A stretch of DNA of 21,038 nt from DTSX01 sp964008355 (GTDB lineage: Bacteria; Pseudomonadota; Gammaproteobacteria; Steroidobacterales; UBA11654), in assembly GCA_964008355.1 (NCBI GenBank), contig CAXGBD010000017.1, positions 1 to 21,038 on the forward strand, given 5' to 3'. Under the pieces are notes generated by a model. That model ran no database searches and was not told the origin of the DNA. It worked only from the letters and a program-made list of their open reading frames with translations. Of the stretch, positions 16,312 through 21,038 are shown piece by piece (the stretch's first letter is position 1; every line of letters starts with the position of its first letter). A program made the translations under genes and the position numbers.

Positions 16312-16793
16312 CTATTAAACATATAATCAAAACTCTAACACTTACTGATATAGTTAAAGGTCTCGTTATAACCTTAAAAAACTTCTTTACAACAAAGATT
16401 ACTGTTCAGTATCCAGAAGTAAAAACACCACTTTCACCTAGATTTAGGGGCAAACTGGCTCTCATGAGATACGACAATGGTGAGGAACGTTGTATCGCTT
16501 GTAAGTTGTGCTCTGCTGTTTGTCCTGCTCAAGCAATAACAATTGAGTCGGAAGAACAAACAGACGGCACACGAAGAACTACTAAATTCGAAATAGATGC
16601 CTTCAAATGCATTTATTGTGGCTTCTGTGAACAAGCATGCCCTGTTGATTCTATTATTGAGACCGATATTTTTGAATACCATATGACTGAAAATGAACAG
16701 AGAATTCAGACCAAGGAAATGTTATTAAAGACGGGTGAGGATTTCCGTGAAAGGACCCTTACAAATAAAATAAAAGATGCACAATATAAATAA
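16308..16793 (+). CDS. nuoI: NADH-quinone oxidoreductase subunit I
   Basis: NuoI is the TYKY-type ferredoxin subunit carrying [4Fe-4S] clusters N6a and N6b between NuoG and NuoB. From ATG 16308 it has 161 residues, matching the family's roughly 162. The two motifs are CIACKLCSAVCPA (C62, C65, C68 and C72) and CIYCGFCEQACPVD (C101, C104, C107 and C111). The N-terminal helix is amphipathic and PRFRGKLALMRYDNGEERC is typical. An in-frame TTG at 16296 would add four residues. The ATG is preferred because it gives the ATGA overlap seen at many junctions here and has GGAAGA about 5 nt upstream. nuoJ follows 2 bp after the stop. Confidence 0.97.
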   Translation: MTIKHIIKTLTLTDIVKGLVITLKNFFTTKITVQYPEVKTPLSPRFRGKLALMRYDNGEERCIACKLCSAVCPAQAITIESEEQTDGTRRTTKFEIDAFKCIYCGFCEQACPVDSIIETDIFEYHMTENEQRIQTKEMLLKTGEDFRERTLTNKIKDAQYK

Positions 16794-16795
16794 TC

Positions 16796-17404
16796 ATGAC
16801 ATCCCTTGAATTAATTTTTTACATCTTTTCATCAATCTTATTATTATCAAGTTTAGGTGTTGTGTTATTTAAGAACCCTGTTTACTCTGCACTTTCATTG
16901 ATCTCGTGTTTTATAACCAGTGCTTTTTTATGGCTATTACTAGAAGCAGAATTCTTAGCTCTTGTTCTTGTGCTTGTATATGTTGGTGCGGTCATGGTTC
17001 TATTCTTGTTTGTCATTATGATGCTGAATATTGAACTCGAGGTCGAGACTTCACAATTTAATAAGATTGCTCCTTTGGGATTAATTGTCGGTCTCATCAT
17101 CGTCGGTGAATTAATGACTCTAATCTGGCTTCGCTCGGATCAGTTTCTGGTTACTAGCAGTGCAGTTTCTAGCTTCGATAAAGAAGTTAGTAACTCAGTA
17201 TTATTAGGAACAAAGCTGTTTACAGACTATATTTATGCATTTGAGATTTCTGGATTTATATTATTATTGGCAATCATTGTTTCAATTTCTCTCACCTTAA
17301 GAAGGCGAAAAGGACTTAAGAGACAAATCGTCTCCAAACAAGTTGATATTGATCCGGCAACTAGAGTTAAGTTGGTGGATATGGAGAGTGAGGTCAATAA
17401 ATGA
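16796..17404 (+). CDS. nuoJ: NADH-quinone oxidoreductase subunit J
   Basis: NuoJ (ND6) is a membrane subunit beside NuoK and NuoA in the proton-translocating arm. It is 202 residues long, with about five predicted helices. The third-helix signature LLEAEFLALVLVLVYVGAVM followed by LFLFVIMML is diagnostic. The C-terminal tail after about residue 165 is basic and hydrophilic (LRRRKGLKRQ). The ATG is 2 bp after the nuoI stop with no evident Shine-Dalgarno, so it is likely read by the same ribosomes. Its stop overlaps nuoK as ATGA. Confidence 0.96.
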   Translation: MTSLELIFYIFSSILLLSSLGVVLFKNPVYSALSLISCFITSAFLWLLLEAEFLALVLVLVYVGAVMVLFLFVIMMLNIELEVETSQFNKIAPLGLIVGLIIVGELMTLIWLRSDQFLVTSSAVSSFDKEVSNSVLLGTKLFTDYIYAFEISGFILLLAIIVSISLTLRRRKGLKRQIVSKQVDIDPATRVKLVDMESEVNK

Positions 17405-17706
17405 TAACTTTGCAATCCTATTTAACTTTGGCTGCTCTGCTTTTCGCAATTGGTGCAATGGGTATCATTATCAATAAAAAGAACATCATCATTGTAATGA
17501 TGTCCATAGAATTAATGCTATTGGCAGTAAATTTTAACTTTATAGCTTTTTCCTATTTCAGCAATGATCTCACCGGTCAAATATTTGTATTTTTTATGTT
17601 AGCAATTGCAGCAGCTGAGGCAGCAATTGGTTTAGCGATTCTCGTCACTCTTTATAGAAATAAAAACACCATCAGTGTTCGAGAATTTAAACAATTAAAG
17701 GAGTAG
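17401..17706 (+). CDS. nuoK: NADH-quinone oxidoreductase subunit K
   Basis: NuoK (ND4L) is a three-helix membrane subunit with two buried glutamates on the proton path. It is 101 residues long (E. coli 100). E37 in MSIELMLLAVN and E73 in AIAAAEAAIGLAI correspond to E. coli E36 and E72. A GAGG at 17390-17393 lies 7 nt before the ATG, which overlaps the nuoJ stop as ATGA. nuoL starts 2 bp after its stop, and the last codons of nuoK contain the nuoL ribosome-binding site. Confidence 0.97.
   Translation: MITLQSYLTLAALLFAIGAMGIIINKKNIIIVMMSIELMLLAVNFNFIAFSYFSNDLTGQIFVFFMLAIAAAEAAIGLAILVTLYRNKNTISVREFKQLKE
17697..17703 (+). promoter_or_regulatory. Strong Shine-Dalgarno for nuoL
   Basis: AAAGGAG overlaps the last codons of nuoK and lies 5 nt before the nuoL ATG. 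It is the closest to consensus of the ribosome-binding sites seen in the window, which otherwise relies heavily on overlapping starts and weak sites. Confidence 0.6.
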
Positions 17707-17708
17707 GG

Positions 17709-19646
17709 ATGCTTGAACTGAGTTTAATTGCTCTCACGTCGCCCCTGATAGGGGGCCTGTTATCAGGATTGATTGGTCCTACATTAGGCAAATGGTTTAC
17801 CAATGGGGTAACGATTCTGAGCGTCCTCATCTCTTTTTTGATTTCCTGTTTCATATTGTTTGAAATTATTTTAGATCCAAGTTTGATTATCAATCAGGAT
17901 ATTTATACTTGGCTTTCTATGGGTAATTTCCATTTTACTGCAGGAATCCTATTGGATCATTTAACAGTCAGTATGATGGCGGTCGTTACTTTTGTTTCAC
18001 TGGTAGTTCACATTTACACCATAGGGTATATGCGTCACGATTCTGGATATCATCGTTTTTTCTGCTACATCTCATTATTTACATTCTCAATGCTGACTTT
18101 AGTGATATCTAATAATTTTCTGCAATTATTCTTTGGTTGGGAAGCAGTCGGCGTTATGTCTTATCTATTAATTGGATTCTGGTATACGAAAGAAAGTGCG
18201 ATTAAAGCAAACTTTAAGGCCTTTATTGTAAACAGAGTAGGCGACATGGGTTTTTTGCTTGGAATTGCCTTGATATTTTCAATCATTGGATCCCTGGATT
18301 ACCAAACAGTATTTACCTCCAATACAATCTTATTGGAAAGAAACATTGTGATGACATCAAACATAACCACCTCAGCATTAACACTAGCATGTTTGTTATT
18401 ATTTATAGGTGCAATGGCAAAATCTGCCCAAATACCACTGCACGTATGGTTACCTGATTCAATGGAAGGACCGACACCGATCTCAGCATTGATTCATGCA
18501 GCAACCATGGTTACAGCTGGCGTTTTTATGATTGCCAGAATGTCTCCTTTATTTGAATTATCATCCACTGCGTTATCTGTTGTTCTAATCATAGGAGCAA
18601 TAACGGCATTGTTGACTGGATTATTAGGAATTGTGGAATTTGATATCAAAAGAATTATTGCCTATTCAACATTATCCCAACTGGGATATATGGTAGTTGC
18701 GGCAGGTGTGTCTGCCTATTCTGCCAGTATATTTCATCTCATGACTCATGCTTTCTTTAAAGCTTTATTATTTTTAGCAGCCGGATCGGTGATCATAGCC
18801 TTGCACCATGAACAGGATATTCGAAATATGGGAGGCTTGAGGCGTTTCATGCCATATACATATGTGGCTACTTTAATTGGATCGCTATCATTAATTGGTT
18901 TTCCTGGTTTTTCAGGATTTTTCTCAAAAGATGCTTTGATAGAGGCTGTTGCTCATTCAAATGTAGTAGGTGCTGAATTTGCCTATTATGCAGTTATGAT
19001 TGGAGTTTTTGTCACCGCCCTTTATACATTTAGACTTTTATTTAGAGTTTTTCATGGTCAATTACGTTTCAAAGGTGAAAAGATTGAAGAATCGCCAATG
19101 GTCATTATTATTCCATTGATGTTGCTCTCAATCCCTTCGATGATATTTGCTTGGCCAACTGTAGGTGATTTTGTTTACGGTAATTTCTTTGCTGATTCCA
19201 TTCGTCAAATGCCGAGTGATGAATTATTTGGTTATAATTTCACTGACCCAATGAGCTTCTTAATTCACACCCTTTCAGGCACTGTGGTTTATCTTTCTCT
19301 TTTTGGAGTATTGACTGCTTGGTTTTTCTATATTTACAAACCGGATTTACCTGAGAAATTTTTACAATTCTTGAAACCCATACACACGCTATTATGGAAT
19401 AAATACTATTTTGATCATTTCTACGAAAAAGTAATTGCAAAATCTGTTGCCAGCCTAGGTTCATTTTTTTGGAATTTTGGCGATGTTAAAATAATTGATG
19501 ATACTTTGGTCAATGGCACAGCCAACACAATTGCTAAATTGTCAGCATTCACAAGAAGAATCCAAACGGGTTATATATACCACTATGCATTGATGATGAT
19601 GATTGGACTTTCTTTTTTCCTCGCTTGGGCAATCATAAGATCATAA
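17709..19646 (+). CDS. nuoL: NADH-quinone oxidoreductase subunit L
   Basis: NuoL (ND5) is the distal antiporter-like proton pump of complex I. It is 645 residues long, in the usual 600-660 range, with about 14 core helices, a C-terminal lateral helix region (around 530-600) and a last membrane anchor. Key charged residues are E145 in LFFGWEAVGVMSYLL and K238 in GAMAKSAQIPLHVWLPD. The antiporter signature continues as MEGPTPISALIHAATMVTAGVFM. ATG 17709 has a strong AAAGGAG. A short spacer of 21 nt separates its stop from nuoM. Confidence 0.98.
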   Translation: MLELSLIALTSPLIGGLLSGLIGPTLGKWFTNGVTILSVLISFLISCFILFEIILDPSLIINQDIYTWLSMGNFHFTAGILLDHLTVSMMAVVTFVSLVVHIYTIGYMRHDSGYHRFFCYISLFTFSMLTLVISNNFLQLFFGWEAVGVMSYLLIGFWYTKESAIKANFKAFIVNRVGDMGFLLGIALIFSIIGSLDYQTVFTSNTILLERNIVMTSNITTSALTLACLLLFIGAMAKSAQIPLHVWLPDSMEGPTPISALIHAATMVTAGVFMIARMSPLFELSSTALSVVLIIGAITALLTGLLGIVEFDIKRIIAYSTLSQLGYMVVAAGVSAYSASIFHLMTHAFFKALLFLAAGSVIIALHHEQDIRNMGGLRRFMPYTYVATLIGSLSLIGFPGFSGFFSKDALIEAVAHSNVVGAEFAYYAVMIGVFVTALYTFRLLFRVFHGQLRFKGEKIEESPMVIIIPLMLLSIPSMIFAWPTVGDFVYGNFFADSIRQMPSDELFGYNFTDPMSFLIHTLSGTVVYLSLFGVLTAWFFYIYKPDLPEKFLQFLKPIHTLLWNKYYFDHFYEKVIAKSVASLGSFFWNFGDVKIIDDTLVNGTANTIAKLSAFTRRIQTGYIYHYALMMMIGLSFFLAWAIIRS

Positions 19647-19659
19647 GGAAATCTAGAAG

Positions 19660-19671
19660 ATGATTAAATGA
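19660..19671 (+). other. Possible four-codon mini-ORF coupled to nuoM
   Basis: ATG ATT AAA TGA lies in the nuoL-nuoM spacer. Its TGA overlaps the nuoM ATG as ATGA. An AGGA at 19646-19649 is 10 nt before its ATG but 18 nt before nuoM, too far to serve nuoM directly. This could be a leader that delivers ribosomes to nuoM by termination-reinitiation, or it could be coincidence. Confidence 0.25.
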
Positions 19672-21038
19672 ACATACTTTCCACAATCATATTCTTACCC
19701 ATTATTGCTGCACTTTTCATTATTCTATTGGGTAGAACTAAAGTTAGGAGCGGTTATAATTTAGCCTTGCTCGTGTCGTTTGTGGTATTTGCTCTTTCTC
19801 TTTATATCGGCATTGGTTTTGATCCTGGTCTCAATCAATTTCAATTCATTGAACAGGTTAATTGGATCAGTAGTTTCAATATCCAATACCATTTGGGCAT
19901 TGATGGAATATCATACCCTTTAATTCTTTTGACCACTCTATTGACGCCACTGGTTATCTTAACTTCAAAAACCTCTCCCAAAGATAAATACCATCAATAT
20001 CTTGCCTCTTTTTTAATTCTAGAAGGGTTGATGATCGGAGTATTTACCTCCTTAGATGGATTATTATTTTATATTTTTTGGGAATCCATGCTCATTCCTA
20101 TGTTCATTATCATTGGTATATGGGGAGGCAACAACCGTGTTTACGCAACCGTAAAATTCTTTCTATATACATTTCTTGGTTCAATCTTTTTGCTGATTGC
20201 AATAATTTATCTTTATTTTCAAACGGGTGGTTATGCAATAACGGATTTTCACACAATACCGTTAACCATGAATGAACAAGTATTTATATTTCTAGCATTT
20301 TTTCTTGCTTTTGCAGTAAAAATTCCAATGTGGCCAGTCCATACATGGTTACCCGATGCCCATGTTGAAGCTCCTACTGGGGGATCCGTGATTTTAGCAG
20401 CCGTTTTACTAAAAATGGGTGCCTATGGATTCCTAAGGTTTAGTCTGCCGATTACACCAGATGCATCTGCATATTTTTCACCATTCATTCTTGTTTTATC
20501 TTTAATTGCAATCGTCTATATCGGTCTTGTAGCGATCGCACAAATGGATATGAAAAAGCTCATAGCCTATTCCTCTATTGCACATATGGGTTTTGTGACT
20601 ATTGGTATGTTTGTCATATTCGGTTTAGATAATTCATTGATACATACAGAAATAAAAAGTCTGGCAATGACCGGTGCAATTGTTCAAATGATTTCTCACG
20701 GATTAATTTCAGCAGCACTATTTCTATGTATTGGAGTCATGTACGATCGGTTACATACTAGACAGATTTCGGATTATGGAGGGGTGATCAATTCGATGCC
20801 AAAATTTGCTGCCTTAATGGTATTTTTTGGGCTGGCCAATGCTGCTCTACCTGGAACTTCAGGTTTTGTTGGCGAATTTATTGTCATTCTTGCTAGCTTT
20901 CAAATTAATCCATGGGTCGCTTTTTTTGCAGCAACTACATTGATTATTGGAGCAATTTATACTTTGTGGCTCATAAAAAGAGTGATCTATGGGCAGGCCA
21001 GTAATAAAAAAGTTGAGGGAATGAAAGAAATGACAACA
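19668..21038 (+). CDS. nuoM: NADH-quinone oxidoreductase subunit M (3'-truncated by window edge)
   Basis: NuoM (ND4) is the middle-distal antiporter-like proton pump. The frame stays open for 457 codons from ATG 19668 to the last base, so about 30-50 residues of a roughly 500-residue protein are missing. Hydrophobic helices run throughout. The key residues are E139 in YIFWESMLIPMFIIIG and K218 in FAVKIPMWPVHTWLPDAH. The signature VEAPTGGSVILAAVLLKMGAYGF follows, and ALPGTSGFVGEF lies near residues 396-407. There is no stop in frame and no internal break. Its own Shine-Dalgarno is weak (AGAAG at 19656-19660). nuoN would be expected next, beyond the window. Confidence 0.97.
   Translation, partial: MNILSTIIFLPIIAALFIILLGRTKVRSGYNLALLVSFVVFALSLYIGIGFDPGLNQFQFIEQVNWISSFNIQYHLGIDGISYPLILLTTLLTPLVILTSKTSPKDKYHQYLASFLILEGLMIGVFTSLDGLLFYIFWESMLIPMFIIIGIWGGNNRVYATVKFFLYTFLGSIFLLIAIIYLYFQTGGYAITDFHTIPLTMNEQVFIFLAFFLAFAVKIPMWPVHTWLPDAHVEAPTGGSVILAAVLLKMGAYGFLRFSLPITPDASAYFSPFILVLSLIAIVYIGLVAIAQMDMKKLIAYSSIAHMGFVTIGMFVIFGLDNSLIHTEIKSLAMTGAIVQMISHGLISAALFLCIGVMYDRLHTRQISDYGGVINSMPKFAALMVFFGLANAALPGTSGFVGEFIVILASFQINPWVAFFAATTLIIGAIYTLWLIKRVIYGQASNKKVEGMKEMTT

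Noticed and set aside
15867..16322. Minus-strand ORF of 151 codons
   Set aside because: It is antisense to the conserved nuoH 3' half, with no recognisable domain or independent start signal.
20078..20275. Plus-strand ORF of 65 codons near the right end
   Set aside because: It is an out-of-frame shadow inside nuoM, whose real frame is open from 19668 to the window edge.
1..21038. Mobile element, CRISPR array, toxin-antitoxin or other novel system
   Set aside because: Every sizeable frame is accounted for by a conserved core gene. There are no spaced direct-repeat arrays, transposase motifs or compositional breaks by eye.

Overview
This is an ordinary, densely packed chromosomal core region. 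Every gene lies on the + strand. It comes from an AT-rich bacterium whose gene order matches the beta/gamma-proteobacterial arrangement carB-greA-rlmE-ftsH-(folP)-glmM-tpiA-secG-tRNA-Leu-nuoA..M. The proteins read like gamma/beta-proteobacterial versions: a 158-residue GreA with D41/E44, an FtsH whose active-site numbering is offset by +6 from the E. coli protein, and separate NuoC and NuoD. The low G+C, tiny spacers and missing interposed genes suggest a streamlined genome, perhaps a free-living marine or symbiotic gammaproteobacterium. The exact lineage is inference and was not tested.

Layout. Positions 2-2629 hold carB, cut at its 5' end by the window edge. Then come greA (2630), rlmE (3119, TTG start) and ftsH (3759-5663). 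A 172-bp spacer follows, with several inverted repeats and a perfect -10 hexamer. Next is a tightly coupled trio, glmM-tpiA-secG (5836-8281), and a class II tRNA-Leu(GAG) at 8297-8379. The rest is the complex I operon nuoA-nuoM (8476-21038), with nuoM cut by the right edge. No stretch over 300 bases lacks a gene; the largest gene-free gap is 5664-5835.

How the genes work together. CarB makes carbamoyl phosphate. GreA rescues backtracked RNA polymerase. RlmE methylates 23S rRNA at the position called U2552 in E. coli. FtsH is the membrane AAA+ protease. GlmM feeds peptidoglycan and LPS precursor synthesis, TpiA serves glycolysis and SecG serves protein export. NuoA-M form the proton-pumping NADH:quinone oxidoreductase. 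NuoEFG make up the NADH module, NuoBCDI the connecting arm and NuoAHJKLM the membrane arm. Most junctions are ATGA, TAATG or TGATG overlaps, implying translational coupling.

I looked for an undescribed system and found none: no mobile element, CRISPR array, defence island, phage gene or unexplained large ORF. The points worth a second look are small. They are loss of folP and yhbY from their usual slots, an unusual FtsH Walker A (GNPGCGKT), a repeat-rich ftsH-glmM spacer, a four-codon mini-ORF coupled to nuoM, and non-ATG starts chosen by Shine-Dalgarno placement.
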